A stretch of DNA of 64,000 nt, taken from positions 124,001 to 188,000 of the forward strand of contig NZ_BJOV01000002.1 of assembly GCF_009932475.1 (NCBI RefSeq), given 5' to 3'. The translations under genes were made by a program, and so were the position numbers. The DNA is from Gordonia spumicola. GTDB taxonomy: Bacteria; Actinomycetota; Actinomycetes; Mycobacteriales; Mycobacteriaceae. Below the pieces are notes generated by a model that worked only from the letters and a program-made list of their open reading frames with translations, searched no databases and was not told the origin of the DNA. Shown piece by piece: positions 43,652-52,516 of the stretch (its first letter is position 1; every line of letters starts with the position of its first letter).

Positions 43652-44890
43652 ATGCTCACGTGGAAGCCCGTGCCGGCCGATGCGGCGGTCGTCGCACCCG
43701 ATGAACGACTGTCCTGGCCGAGGACCATCGGAATCGGGGCCCAGCACGTTGTCGCGATGTTCGGCGCCACGTTCCTCGTCCCCGTGTTGACCGGGTTCCC
43801 ACCGTCCACGACGCTGCTGTTCTCGGGCGTCGGAACGATCGCATTCCTGCTGATCACCGGCAATAAGCTGCCGAGTTACCTCGGGTCGAGCTTCGCGGTG
43901 ATCGCACCGGTGACCGGCGCGGTCGCCAGCCACGGAACCGGCAGTGCACTCGGCGGATTCATCGTCCTCGGCGCGGTGCTGATCGCGATCGGTGCGGTGG
44001 TCCACCTCGTCGGGACGCACTGGATCGACGTGATCCTGCCGCCGGTGGTGACGGGCGCGATCGTCGCGCTCATCGGCTTCAACCTCGCGCCCGCCGCGAA
44101 GAACAACTTCGAGAAGGGCCCCGTGGCAGGCATCGTCACGCTGGTGCTCATGGTCGCGGTGCTGGCGTTTTTCCGCGGACTCGTCGGACGGCTCGCGATC
44201 TTCCTCGCGGTGGTCGCCGGATACCTGCTGGCCCTCGCGATGGGCGACGTCGACACGTCCGGCATCAAGAGCGCCGCGTGGATCGGACTCCCCGAGTTCC
44301 ATGCGCCGACGTTCCACCTGTCGGTGCTGCCGCTGTTCTTGCCCGCGGTGATCGCGCTGGTCGCGGAGAACATCGGGCACGTGAAGTCGGTGTCGCAGAT
44401 GACCGGCCGCGACCTCGACCCCGTCACCGGCCGCGCGCTGATGGCCGACGGCGTCGCGACAGTGCTGGCGGGTGCGGGCGGCGGCACGGCGACGACGACG
44501 TACGCGGAGAACATCGGTGTCATGGCGGCGACGCGCGTCTACTCGACGGCCGCCTACTGGGTGGCGGCGACCGTCGCGATCGTGTTGTCGTTGTGCCCGA
44601 AGGTCGGGGCGGTGATCTCCGCGATCCCGCCGGGTGTCCTCGGCGGTGCGACCGTCGTCCTCTACGGCCTCGTCGGCATCCTCGGCGTCCGGATCTGGCT
44701 CACCGCGGGCGTCGACTTCTCCAAGCCGATCAACCAGATGACCGCCGCGATCCCACTCATCATCGGCATCGCCGACTTCACGTGGCGGATAGGCGATCTC
44801 GCGTTCACCGGCATCTCGCTCGGCTCCATCGCGGCCCTAGCCGTCTACCACTGCATGCGACTTCTCACCGCGGCCCGCGACCGCGTTTAG
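43652..44890 (+). CDS. NCS2-family uracil/xanthine permease
   Basis: 412 residues, ~12-14 TM segments. Family motifs AENIGHVKSVSQMTGRD (proton/substrate site Glu) and GGGTATTTYAENIGVMAATR. Closest to uracil permeases (UraA/PyrP). Start ATG 43652. Its TAG overlaps the TAA of the convergent MpaB-type gene by 4 bp. No pyrimidine gene adjacent. Confidence 0.9.
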   Translation: MLTWKPVPADAAVVAPDERLSWPRTIGIGAQHVVAMFGATFLVPVLTGFPPSTTLLFSGVGTIAFLLITGNKLPSYLGSSFAVIAPVTGAVASHGTGSALGGFIVLGAVLIAIGAVVHLVGTHWIDVILPPVVTGAIVALIGFNLAPAAKNNFEKGPVAGIVTLVLMVAVLAFFRGLVGRLAIFLAVVAGYLLALAMGDVDTSGIKSAAWIGLPEFHAPTFHLSVLPLFLPAVIALVAENIGHVKSVSQMTGRDLDPVTGRALMADGVATVLAGAGGGTATTTYAENIGVMAATRVYSTAAYWVAATVAIVLSLCPKVGAVISAIPPGVLGGATVVLYGLVGILGVRIWLTAGVDFSKPINQMTAAIPLIIGIADFTWRIGDLAFTGISLGSIAALAVYHCMRLLTAARDRV

Positions 44891-45750
44891 GATGCCTCCT
44901 GATGCTTCACCGGGCACGCGCCGGGGAAGGTTCCGAGGCGGTCGATCCGGTACCCGTTGGGGTACGACCGCACGCGCCGGCTGTCCCCGAACGATGTCGG
45001 CGTGCGCCGCGGCGGCAGCAGTCGGACGATCCACGCGCGAGCACGCATGGCCCGTCGACTGAGCGCGACGACCGGGGCCGACGGCTTCCGGTAGCCGAGG
45101 GCGTTGAGCAGCGGATCGTCCATCAGCGCCTTCGAGAAGACGCGGGTGACGGGGGCGGTGAACCTCGGGAAGAACGTGGTCATCAGGTCGAGCGTCATGT
45201 CGGCGACGGCACGTCCGCCGTCGTCGAAGGCGAAGTGCTCGGCCTCATAGGTGTCGAGGAGGGTCTCGAACTCGGCGTACGTGGCGGGGACGTCCTTGAT
45301 GTTCATGTGCCGGGCCAGCTCCCGGTAGTAGTTGGTCGACGCGATCACCTCGTCCTCGGTGAACGCGCGCCAGCCGTAGTCGTCCATCCACCGTTTCGGG
45401 ACGACGACGAAGGTCGCGAGGACGTACCGCATGTCGTCGTTGGAGATGTCGTAGCGGTTGTGCATCTGGTTGATGCGGCGCAGCGCGGCTTTGCCGTCGG
45501 ACGACGCGAACCCGCAGATCAGCGGAGCCTCGAGGAGGAGACCGGTGTCGTCATAGCGCCTCTGCGTGGCGTCGAATCCGCCGGATTCGGCGAGGAGCGC
45601 GCCGACGCTGGGGACGGCGTAGGTGCGGAACAACGCGAAGCTGAGGGCCTGATTGACGTCCCACGGAAAGTCGAGCGTCGACATGTGGCGGTAGATCTCG
45701 ACGTAGTCGCGGTGCGGGTCGAGTCCGGCGTTGCGATCGGGGTTGAACAT
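44887..45750 (-). CDS. MpaB/DUF2236-family protein, second copy
   Basis: 287 residues from ATG 45750 (GAAAGGG upstream). HRDYVEIYRHMSTLDFPWDV, RRINQMHNRYDISNDDMRYV (conserved His and Arg near the haem site), then FVVVPKRWMDDYGWRAFTED: the shorter, mycobacterial MpaB type, clearly different from the copy at 33996. Divergent from a TetR gene with a perfect palindrome between, its probable repressor. Confidence 0.75.
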   Translation of the reverse strand: MFNPDRNAGLDPHRDYVEIYRHMSTLDFPWDVNQALSFALFRTYAVPSVGALLAESGGFDATQRRYDDTGLLLEAPLICGFASSDGKAALRRINQMHNRYDISNDDMRYVLATFVVVPKRWMDDYGWRAFTEDEVIASTNYYRELARHMNIKDVPATYAEFETLLDTYEAEHFAFDDGGRAVADMTLDLMTTFFPRFTAPVTRVFSKALMDDPLLNALGYRKPSAPVVALSRRAMRARAWIVRLLPPRRTPTSFGDSRRVRSYPNGYRIDRLGTFPGACPVKHQEAS

Positions 45751-45778
45751 GGGAGGCCCTTTCATTGTCTGCCATCAC

Positions 45779-45794
45779 CATAAGTCTACTTATG
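45779..45794. promoter_or_regulatory. Palindromic operator CATAAGT-CT-ACTTATG
   Basis: Perfect 7-bp arms around CT, between the divergent MpaB-type gene and the TetR gene. Typical site for autoregulation by that TetR. Confidence 0.75.
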
Positions 45795-45841
45795 CCGCCT
45801 TGGCAAGGGTTTGCCGTCACTCGACGTGACAGAATCCCTCC

Positions 45842-46417
45842 ATGGAGACGTCCGCCGAACCCGACAAACTGCGAACCCGATTCTTGGACGCAGGCATGAC
45901 GGTCCTCGCCCGCGACGGCTACTCCGGATTCAAACAGGCCGCGGTGTGCGCCGAGACCGGGGTGACGACCGGGGCCTTCTACCATTCGTTCCGCAATTGG
46001 AAGGCGTTCGAGGCCGAGCTCATCGCGCATTGGCGGATCGAGGCTACCGACCGGCTGGTGGAAGCGGCGCGCAGCGTGACCGACCCCGTCGAACGGATTC
46101 AGGCGCTCATCTCCATCGCGCTGAACCTCCCCCACGACACCGAACGCGCCATCCGCACGTGGGCGGCCACCGACCCGAAGGTCCACGCGGCACTGGCGTC
46201 CGTCGAGGCGGCACGGCTGGACGCGATCACCGAGATGGGACTCGAACTCTTCGGCCCCGAACGCGCCCGCCGCCTCGCGGCGACGTCGATGCTGCTCCTG
46301 ACCGGTTTCGAGAACTCCACTCAGCCGTCACTCGACGACTTCAAATGGGCGATGGACACCTTCACCGCCACCGCCCTCACCTCCCTGACCCAGGAGACGT
46401 CCTACACGTCCGAGTAG
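45842..46417 (+). CDS. TetR-family regulator
   Basis: 191 residues. HTH: FLDAGMTVLARDGYSGFKQA, TGVTTGAFYHSFRNWKAFEA. Divergent neighbour is the MpaB-type gene; the palindrome at 45779 lies 48 bp before its ATG. The 3' end overlaps the convergent SDR gene by 16 bp. Confidence 0.9.
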   Translation: METSAEPDKLRTRFLDAGMTVLARDGYSGFKQAAVCAETGVTTGAFYHSFRNWKAFEAELIAHWRIEATDRLVEAARSVTDPVERIQALISIALNLPHDTERAIRTWAATDPKVHAALASVEAARLDAITEMGLELFGPERARRLAATSMLLLTGFENSTQPSLDDFKWAMDTFTATALTSLTQETSYTSE

Positions 46418-47271
46418 TCGGCCACCTGGCCGCGCTTGGGGGCCCGGTACATCGTCCACGCCATGCGCGGGAGGAGTCGCGCGGGCAGACGGGCGGGCCA
46501 GTCGTCCGGGCGGAGGAGGGCCTCGGTCCCACCGTCGACGGTGATGACCGATCCGACCATGAAGTCGGCGGCGGGCGACAGCATCGTCATCACCCAGTGG
46601 GCGAGTTGATCCGGGGTGCCGTATTCGCGGATCGGGACGGGGAACGAGCGGACCTGCGATCCGGTGGGGCTCGCCAACTGCCCGGCGAGGAGCGGGGTCA
46701 TGACGGGCCCTGGCGCGATCACGTTCATCCGGATGCCCGATCCGGCCCAGTCGGCGCCCACGCCGACGCGACGGACCCACCTCGCCACCGCGATCTTGGA
46801 CGCGGCGTACGACGCGGGCGCCGACAGCGGGCCGCGCCGGGTCAGGATCCGCGCGGACTTGGCCGCGTCACCGTCGAGGAGCGCACGGACGGCTCCGCGG
46901 GGGACGAGCGGCGTCGACGTCGTCGAGTTCGATCCGAAGACGACGACCTTCGCGTTCCCGGCCTGGGCGAGTCGAGGACGGATCGCGTCGAGGAGTTCGG
47001 TGACGCCGAGGTAGTTCACCTCGACGAGCATGCGTTCGCGTCCCCTGCGCGGCCCCATGCCCGCGGCGAGGACCGCACCGTCGAGCGGCCCCTCCGCGGC
47101 GGCGAGAACGGCGCGTGACGCCGCGATCCGGCCGTCGCGTGTCGAGAGGTCGGCGGTCACGTCGGCGTCGGCGAGGTCGACGCCGATGACGTCGTGCCCC
47201 TCGTCGCGCAGCCGCTGTGCGACCGCCGCTCCCATGCCCGACGCCGACCCGGTCACCACGTAGACACCCAT
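46402..47271 (-). CDS. Short-chain dehydrogenase (hydroxysteroid-dehydrogenase-like)
   Basis: 289 residues. TGSASGMGAAV (7-17), AAGMG, FGSNST (Ser), SYAASKIAVARWVR (YxxxK) and NVIAPGPVMTPLL. The SASGMG start recalls 3-alpha-hydroxysteroid dehydrogenase/carbonyl reductases. A KstR-like box lies 9 bp upstream of its ATG, consistent with a steroid or lipid substrate; that link is inference. Confidence 0.82.
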   Translation of the reverse strand: MGVYVVTGSASGMGAAVAQRLRDEGHDVIGVDLADADVTADLSTRDGRIAASRAVLAAAEGPLDGAVLAAGMGPRRGRERMLVEVNYLGVTELLDAIRPRLAQAGNAKVVVFGSNSTTSTPLVPRGAVRALLDGDAAKSARILTRRGPLSAPASYAASKIAVARWVRRVGVGADWAGSGIRMNVIAPGPVMTPLLAGQLASPTGSQVRSFPVPIREYGTPDQLAHWVMTMLSPAADFMVGSVITVDGGTEALLRPDDWPARLPARLLPRMAWTMYRAPKRGQVADYSDV

Positions 47272-47279
47272 ACCGCTAC

Positions 47280-47293
47280 TAGAACATGTTTCA
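47280..47293. promoter_or_regulatory. KstR-like operator (TAGAACATGTTTCA)
   Basis: Fits TnnAACnnGTTnnA; shares 15 of 16 bases (TAGAACAYGTTTCAGT) with the sites at 28898 and 60238. It lies 9 bp before the SDR start at 47271, so a bound repressor would block its transcription start. Confidence 0.65.
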
Positions 47294-47313
47294 GTTCGGG
47301 GCGGTAGGGGCCG

Positions 47314-48432
47314 TCACGAAATGCCGTAGATGCGTTGCGCGTTCCGCGCGAAGAGCTGGCCGAGCAGATAGTCGCCGCGGTCGGCGACGACGTCCAGCAG
47401 CGCACCGACGACCACGTCGAGCGGGGCGTTGGGCCGGTCGATCGGCATGTCGGAGCCGAAGACCACGCGGTCGGGCCCGAAACGGTCCACCACGTGCAGG
47501 ACGAGCGGGCCGATCATCTCGGCGAGGACGCCTCGTCCGCCGACAGTGCCTGCCGTCTCACGCCCGTAGCCGAGCACCCCGAGCGCGAGACCGGACACCT
47601 TGACGACGATGTTGGGTCGCGCCGCGAGCATGGCGATCCGCTCCTTCCACAGGCCGAGGATCTCGGCGCGCGCGGCGGCCGTCGTCCCCGTGTCGGCTCC
47701 GACCGGCCCGAACACGCCGACGGGCAGCCCCAGGTGTTCGACGACGATCGTCGTCTCGGGAAAACGCCTCGCCAGCAGGTCGAGCTCACCGAGCTGATGC
47801 GAGTAGGCGAAGGAGTGGAACACCAGGCCCGCATCGGCCAGGGTCTCGAACCCGCGGAGGAAGTCGGGCGATCCGAGGACCCCGGATTCGCGTCGCCACT
47901 GGGTCACCTGCGGGTCGGCGTGCCGGGACCACTTGTATCGGACGCCGCGGACCAGCGGCGTGTACCCGGTCTGCGCGTCGATCGCCGCGGCGAAGCCCGG
48001 ATGAGCCGGGTCGGCCGCGACGACGATCGCACCGAGATCGGGTACACGACCGCCGCCGAACGACAGTCCGGTCACGTACCGGGTCTCGTCGAACGAGGAC
48101 GCGGCGTCCGACGTGTCGCCCGACCAGTGCGACTCCATGTGGACGACGGAGCCGACCCCGACGCCTGCCACCCTGTGCAGGGTCGCGGCCTCGGCGCCGT
48201 AGTGGCGCGGCTCGTACGCGGTGCGGACGATCGACGGGTCGATCATGAGGAGTCGTTCGAACTTCTTCGTCAGCATCCCCGACATCCACAGCGCGGGCCG
48301 CGGGAAGCGGTTGATCACCGGCATGGTCGCGACTCTGGCATAGCGGGACAGCGCCCACGTGGATTTCATCGGGTCGTAGAAGTGGACGTGAGCGTCGACG
48401 ATCCCGGGGATCACTCCGTCCAATGTCACCAC
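47314..48432 (-). CDS. Amidohydrolase (COG3618, metal-dependent TIM-barrel hydrolase)
   Basis: About 372 residues. VDAHVHFYDP (HxH) at the start, VHMESHWSG, FHSFAYSHQ, VVEHLGLP and the terminal FGSDMPIDRP (Asp). Related to lactonases and 2-pyrone-4,6-dicarboxylate hydrolase-type enzymes. The N-terminus is uncertain: GTG 48432 and 48429 are both possible and upstream codons look unconserved. 42 bp upstream of the SDR on the same strand, though the KstR-like box lies between them. Confidence 0.75.
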   Translation of the reverse strand: MVTLDGVIPGIVDAHVHFYDPMKSTWALSRYARVATMPVINRFPRPALWMSGMLTKKFERLLMIDPSIVRTAYEPRHYGAEAATLHRVAGVGVGSVVHMESHWSGDTSDAASSFDETRYVTGLSFGGGRVPDLGAIVVAADPAHPGFAAAIDAQTGYTPLVRGVRYKWSRHADPQVTQWRRESGVLGSPDFLRGFETLADAGLVFHSFAYSHQLGELDLLARRFPETTIVVEHLGLPVGVFGPVGADTGTTAAARAEILGLWKERIAMLAARPNIVVKVSGLALGVLGYGRETAGTVGGRGVLAEMIGPLVLHVVDRFGPDRVVFGSDMPIDRPNAPLDVVVGALLDVVADRGDYLLGQLFARNAQRIYGIS

Positions 48433-48575
48433 CGCTTCAGCGTGCCATACGGGCACACGCCGGGGCCGGACCGCTACCCTGGTACAACGCGGCCAGGCGT
48501 TCATCTGGCCGTCGAGCCAGGCGAAGACAGTTTCGCGGGCACGCCCTAGTCGATCAGTGGAGGAGGACGTCGCCG

Positions 48576-49730
48576 GTGACCCCGCCCGCGCAGCCAGTGC
48601 TGACCGTCCTCCGCGAGCGCATCGATCGCGACCGCGACCGCTTCAGCACCGGCGTGTTCCGACGCCTCTTCGCGCAGACGCCGCTGCTGAGGGAGCTGTT
48701 CCCCGCCGACATGGCGGGCATGCGCGACACGTTCATGCGGGTCGTCGACCACGTCTTGGATGCGATCGTGGCGGAGGACGATCATGCCGAGCTGATCGAG
48801 TTCCTGGCCCAGCTGGGGCGCGACCACCGCAAGTACGGAGTGATCGGCGACCACTACTGGCTCATGTACGACGCGCTGATGGCCGAGATCGAGGCCATCA
48901 TGGTCGGGATGTGGGACGACGACGCGCGGGACGCCGCGTCGCACGCGATGATGCTGATGACCGGCGTCATGCGGGGCGCCGCCGACAGCGCCGAAGGCCC
49001 CGCCGTATGGCATGCGCGGGTGGTTCAGAAGTTCCAGATCAACCGGGAGCGGGCCGTGGTGCGGCTGGTCCCGACGGGCCCGCCGCTGCGGTACCGGCCG
49101 GGGCAGTACACCGAGGTCCAGATCCCGCAGCATCCCCACCTGTGGCGCGACCTGTCGCCCGCGACGCCCCCGAACGACCGTGGCGAGTTGGAGTTCCACG
49201 TCCACGCGATCCCGAACGGCGAGTTCAGCGGGTCGATCGTGCGTCAGACCCAGCCAGGCGACGTGTGGAAGTTCGGCTCGCAGCACGGCACCATGCGGGT
49301 GACCGGCGACCGCCCCGTCCTGATGGTCGGCGGCGGCTCGGGCCTGTCGCCGTTGCGCGCCATCCTGCTCGACATGGCGCGCCGCGTCGACTCCCCGCCG
49401 ACACACGTCTTCTACGGCACCCGTCACCCCGGCGAACTCTACGAGCTGGGTGTTCTGGCTCAGCTGGCGTCGACGAATCCGTGGCTGCGGGTGACGGCCG
49501 TCGCCGAGACGCCCGACGACCCGTGGTGGCTCGGCGACTCCGCGGACCCGCGCCAGTGGGGTTTCGAGCTGCGGTTCGGTCGCGTCGGCGACGTCGTCGC
49601 GGGCTACGCCGACTGGACGCAGCATCAAGTGCTGTTGTCCGGACCCGCGCCGATGGTGTTCCACACCCAGTTGAAGTTGCGAGCGTCCGGGGTGGCCCCC
49701 GACCGCATCCTGCACGATCCCCTCAACTGA
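48576..49730 (+). CDS. Flavohemoglobin-like globin-reductase
   Basis: 384 residues from GTG 48576 (GGAGGAGGAC upstream). Globin domain (1-140) with proximal His84 in GRDHRKYGV; then FAD domain (RYRPGQYTEV) and NAD domain (VGGGSGLSPLRAIL, FYGTRHPGELY, SGPAPMVFHTQL). Detoxifies NO or transfers electrons. The B10 position, Tyr in classical Hmp, appears to be Phe28 (GVFRRLF), as reported for unusual actinobacterial types. Convergent with the MerR gene. Confidence 0.85.
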   Translation: MTPPAQPVLTVLRERIDRDRDRFSTGVFRRLFAQTPLLRELFPADMAGMRDTFMRVVDHVLDAIVAEDDHAELIEFLAQLGRDHRKYGVIGDHYWLMYDALMAEIEAIMVGMWDDDARDAASHAMMLMTGVMRGAADSAEGPAVWHARVVQKFQINRERAVVRLVPTGPPLRYRPGQYTEVQIPQHPHLWRDLSPATPPNDRGELEFHVHAIPNGEFSGSIVRQTQPGDVWKFGSQHGTMRVTGDRPVLMVGGGSGLSPLRAILLDMARRVDSPPTHVFYGTRHPGELYELGVLAQLASTNPWLRVTAVAETPDDPWWLGDSADPRQWGFELRFGRVGDVVAGYADWTQHQVLLSGPAPMVFHTQLKLRASGVAPDRILHDPLN

Positions 49731-49737
49731 TCGCGCG

Positions 49738-50601
49738 TCACTTCCAGCGCTTCGCGGACGCGGCCTCCACCAGCACGTCGGCCGACGCCGTCATCGACAG
49801 CGGCAACGGGATGGCCGACGGGACCGCCGTCGCGTTCGCCCCGCCCACGTAGACGGCAGGCACTCCGGCCTCGCGCAGGACGGCGCCGACGGCGTCGGCG
49901 TTCGGGACGTCGTCGGCCATCGTCGCGACCGTCACGACCATGCGGGGCGCCCATTCGGCGGCGAGTCTGCCCCAACTCTCCAACGGCACGTCGGCGCCCG
50001 CGTACAGGACGTCCATCCCGCGTCGACGCAGGCAGACGGCGAAGGCGAGCGCGGGGATCTCGTGGTGGCCGTGCGGCGGCAGTCCGACGACGACGCGCGG
50101 AGAACCCGCGGGTGTCGCGTCGAAGAGCGCGCCGAGCCTGCGCATCACCGCGGCGGCGACGAAGTGCTCGGCGGCGACGGTCATCCGGCCGCTCTCCCAC
50201 GCCGCACCGACCGCGTGCATGCTCGGCAGCAGCCAGTGCTCGATGACGTCTTCGACGGGGCCCGCGGCGAACGCGTCGTCGAGCAGACGGGCGAGGTCGG
50301 CTCCATTGAAGAAGCGGCCGGCGCGGACGAGCGCGTCGTGCCCCGAGACGTCGGCGGGGCCGTCCCCGAACGGCTCACTCCGGGCGACGATCGCGGCCGC
50401 TCGGTTGACGGCGACGCCCGATTCGACGAGCGCTCGCATATGCCTGAGGCGGTCGACGTCGCTCGACGTGTAACACCGGTAACCGGACGTTTCGGACCGG
50501 ATCGGCGTGACGATGCCGTACCGCTGCTCCCACGCACGCAGGGTGGTCGTCCGAATCCCCACCACCTGAGCCACGTGCCCGATGCGCAGCCCTGTCGACA
50601 T
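49738..50601 (-). CDS. CarH/LitR-type B12-dependent MerR photoreceptor regulator
   Basis: 287 residues from ATG 50601 (GGAGGTGAT upstream). MerR HTH (LRIGHVAQVVGIRTTTLRAW), a helical cap with the W-x9-EH motif (Trp135 ... Glu145-His146) of adenosylcobalamin photoreceptors, and a cobalamin-binding Rossmann domain with PPHGHHEIPALAF (candidate lower-ligand His180). In the dark such proteins repress; light breaks the Co-C bond and releases DNA. Likely target: the divergent csbD and following genes. Confidence 0.82.
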   Translation of the reverse strand: MSTGLRIGHVAQVVGIRTTTLRAWEQRYGIVTPIRSETSGYRCYTSSDVDRLRHMRALVESGVAVNRAAAIVARSEPFGDGPADVSGHDALVRAGRFFNGADLARLLDDAFAAGPVEDVIEHWLLPSMHAVGAAWESGRMTVAAEHFVAAAVMRRLGALFDATPAGSPRVVVGLPPHGHHEIPALAFAVCLRRRGMDVLYAGADVPLESWGRLAAEWAPRMVVTVATMADDVPNADAVGAVLREAGVPAVYVGGANATAVPSAIPLPLSMTASADVLVEAASAKRWK

Positions 50602-50640
50602 GCCATCACCTCCGGACCGATTGTCCCACCACCAGTAACA

Positions 50641-50669
50641 TTCGACAATTGCGCTTATCTGTGTAAGGT
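50641..50669 (+). promoter_or_regulatory. Candidate promoter of csbD
   Basis: TTCGAC, 17-bp spacer, TAAGGT, in the 161-bp gap between the CarH-like gene and csbD. Prediction by pattern only; it lies where the CarH-like protein would bind. Confidence 0.4.
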
Positions 50670-50762
50670 TTGAGGTGTCGGGACATCGAGTCCCCACAAC
50701 GAGAACAAGCGATCGATGCGGTGATCGCAGATCACACGAGACTGATCGAGAGGATCTCCATC

Positions 50763-50969
50763 ATGGGTGTTCAGGACAAGTTCGAGAACAAGGCCGAAGA
50801 GCTGAAGGGTCGCGCCAAGGAGGCCGCGGGCGCGGCCACCGGCGACGAGGACCTGAAGAACGAGGGACAAGCCGACCAGGCGTCGTCCGCCGTCCACAAG
50901 GGCGTCGAGAAGATCAAGGACAAGGCGAACGAGATCGCCGAGAAGCTCCTCGGCGACGACGACAAGTAG
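50763..50969 (+). CDS. CsbD-family stress protein
   Basis: 68 residues, highly charged: DKFENKAEELKGRAKEAAG, then GVEKIKDKANEIAEKL. Standard CsbD-like layout, usually under general-stress control. ATG 50763 with AGAGGAT upstream; GTG and earlier codons are not needed. A strong terminator follows, so it is a single-gene transcript. Confidence 0.9.
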   Translation: MGVQDKFENKAEELKGRAKEAAGAATGDEDLKNEGQADQASSAVHKGVEKIKDKANEIAEKLLGDDDK

Positions 50970-50981
50970 TCGTACCGACAT

Positions 50982-51017
50982 GCGCGAGGCGGCGGGGACG
51001 TTCCCGCCGCCTCGCGC
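50982..51017 (+). terminator. Hairpin terminator after csbD
   Basis: GCGCGAGGCGGCGGG, 6-nt loop, perfect 15-bp return arm, 12 bp past the csbD stop. No T-run. Confidence 0.8.
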
Positions 51018-51074
51018 CCGCCTCCAGAGCTGTTCGTCGAGCGGAGTCGCGTCGACCCCGGACAGGACCGCACC

Positions 51075-52043
51075 ATGACGTTGTTCGACACCATCCTCGA
51101 CCGGTCGGTGATCGGCGGCTATTCGCGTGCGGGTTTCGCGCTTCGCGCGCGGACGTGGCACGACGATCCGTCGCCGGACGCGCTGGCGGGACGCACCGTC
51201 GTCGTCACCGGCGCGACGTCGGGGATCGGGGCGGCGATCGCCGCGCGCGTCGCCGCGTCCGGCGGCCGCCCGATCCTGGTCGGACGTGACGCCGATCGCG
51301 CCGAGGAGGTTCGGGCGTCGATCGTGCGACGGCGGCCTGGCGCGTCGCCGGCGATCGAGTTGTGCGACGTCTCCGACCTGTCTGCGGTGCGCGAGCTGGC
51401 ACGACGACTGTCGGACAGCGTTGTGGACGCGATCGTCCACAACGCAGGCGTGATGCCGCCCGAGCGCACGGAGTCGGCGGACGGGCACGAGTTGTCGCTC
51501 GCCACACACGTGCTCGGACCGGTCCTGCTGACCGAATCGCTCGCGCCCCGACTCGACGCGAGCCCGGACGGCCGCGTGGTCTTCATGTCCTCGGGCGGCA
51601 TGTACACCTCTCCCCTGCCCGTCGACGATCTCGAGTACCGCCGCGGCGACTACCGGGGCGCCCGCGCCTACGCACGAAGCAAACGGGTCCAGGTCTCATT
51701 GCTGCCGATCCTCGCCGCGCGCTGGCCCGGGACGATGGTCGCGGGCATGCACCCCGGCTGGGTCGACACGCCGGGGATCACGGCGTCGCTGCCAGTCTTC
51801 CGCCGGGCGGTGCGGCCGCTGCTGCGCGACGCGGACGAGGGCGCGGACACCGCCGCTTGGCTGCTCGCCACCCGGCCGACACCGCCGAGCGGCAGGTTCT
51901 GGCACGACCGCGTCGCACGTCCGACGCACTACCTCGGCGGGTCGGACGACGGCGTCTCAGCGGTGTGGCGGCAGGTCGCCGACGCGTGCGACATCGAACC
52001 GGACGGACGAGACCGTCGAGTGAAAGCGAGGCGGAATCCGTGA
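51075..52043 (+). CDS. Short-chain dehydrogenase, dehydrogenase/reductase SDR member-12-like
   Basis: 322 residues. TGATSGIGAAI (44-54), HNAGVMPPER, MSSGGMYTS (Ser) and AYARSKRVQVSL (YxxxK), then HPGWVDTPG. N-terminal ~40 residues and C-terminal tail are extensions as in DHRS12-like proteins. Coupled by GTGA to the SRPBCC gene. SDR-SRPBCC pairs next to CarH/LitR genes are a recurring actinobacterial neighbourhood, as far as I recall. Confidence 0.82.
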   Translation: MTLFDTILDRSVIGGYSRAGFALRARTWHDDPSPDALAGRTVVVTGATSGIGAAIAARVAASGGRPILVGRDADRAEEVRASIVRRRPGASPAIELCDVSDLSAVRELARRLSDSVVDAIVHNAGVMPPERTESADGHELSLATHVLGPVLLTESLAPRLDASPDGRVVFMSSGGMYTSPLPVDDLEYRRGDYRGARAYARSKRVQVSLLPILAARWPGTMVAGMHPGWVDTPGITASLPVFRRAVRPLLRDADEGADTAAWLLATRPTPPSGRFWHDRVARPTHYLGGSDDGVSAVWRQVADACDIEPDGRDRRVKARRNP

Positions 52044-52477
52044 TCGAGATGCAGCAGACCGTGGTCACCACGGCCCCGGCCGACGCCGTGTTCGACTACC
52101 TGGCCGACTTCACCAACGCGGAACGGTGGGACCCCAACGCCTTGTCCGTCACGACGCTCGACGGCGACGGCGGCGTCGGCACGACGTACCGCGTCGACAG
52201 CAAGTTCGCCGGACGGACCACGACGCTCGACTATCGGCTGACCGAGCTGGTCCCCGGTTCGCTGATCCGCCTGCGCGGCGAGAAGAAGTCGATCACGGCG
52301 GTCGACACGATCACCGTCACCGAGGGCCGATCGCGGACCGCCGTCACCTACGCCGTCGAGTTCGACTTCACGGGCGTTCTCCGCTTCGCCGAGCCCCTCC
52401 TCCGAATCGCCGTCGCGCGCCTCTTCGCCGACGGGGCCGAGGGCCTCTCCAGAGAACTCGACCTCCTCGCGCCCTAG
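52040..52477 (+). CDS. SRPBCC-family (polyketide cyclase/dehydrase-like) protein
   Basis: 145 residues from GTG 52040. VVTTAPADAVFDYLADFTNA, ERWDPN and the C-terminal long helix (LFADGAEGLSRELDLLA) define the START/SRPBCC fold. Binds a hydrophobic ligand; no catalytic residues assigned. Translationally coupled to the SDR. Confidence 0.82.
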   Translation: MIEMQQTVVTTAPADAVFDYLADFTNAERWDPNALSVTTLDGDGGVGTTYRVDSKFAGRTTTLDYRLTELVPGSLIRLRGEKKSITAVDTITVTEGRSRTAVTYAVEFDFTGVLRFAEPLLRIAVARLFADGAEGLSRELDLLAP

Positions 52478-52486
52478 TCCCGCTTG

Positions 52487-52516
52487 CATATTGGTAACCA
52501 AACAGATACCAATATG
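52487..52516. promoter_or_regulatory. ArsR operator overlapping the start codon
   Basis: CATATTGGTA-N10-TACCAATATG, perfect 10-bp arms; the last three bases are the ATG of the ArsR gene. An inner TTGGTAACCAA palindrome (52491-52501) is also present. Autorepression is expected. Confidence 0.8.
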
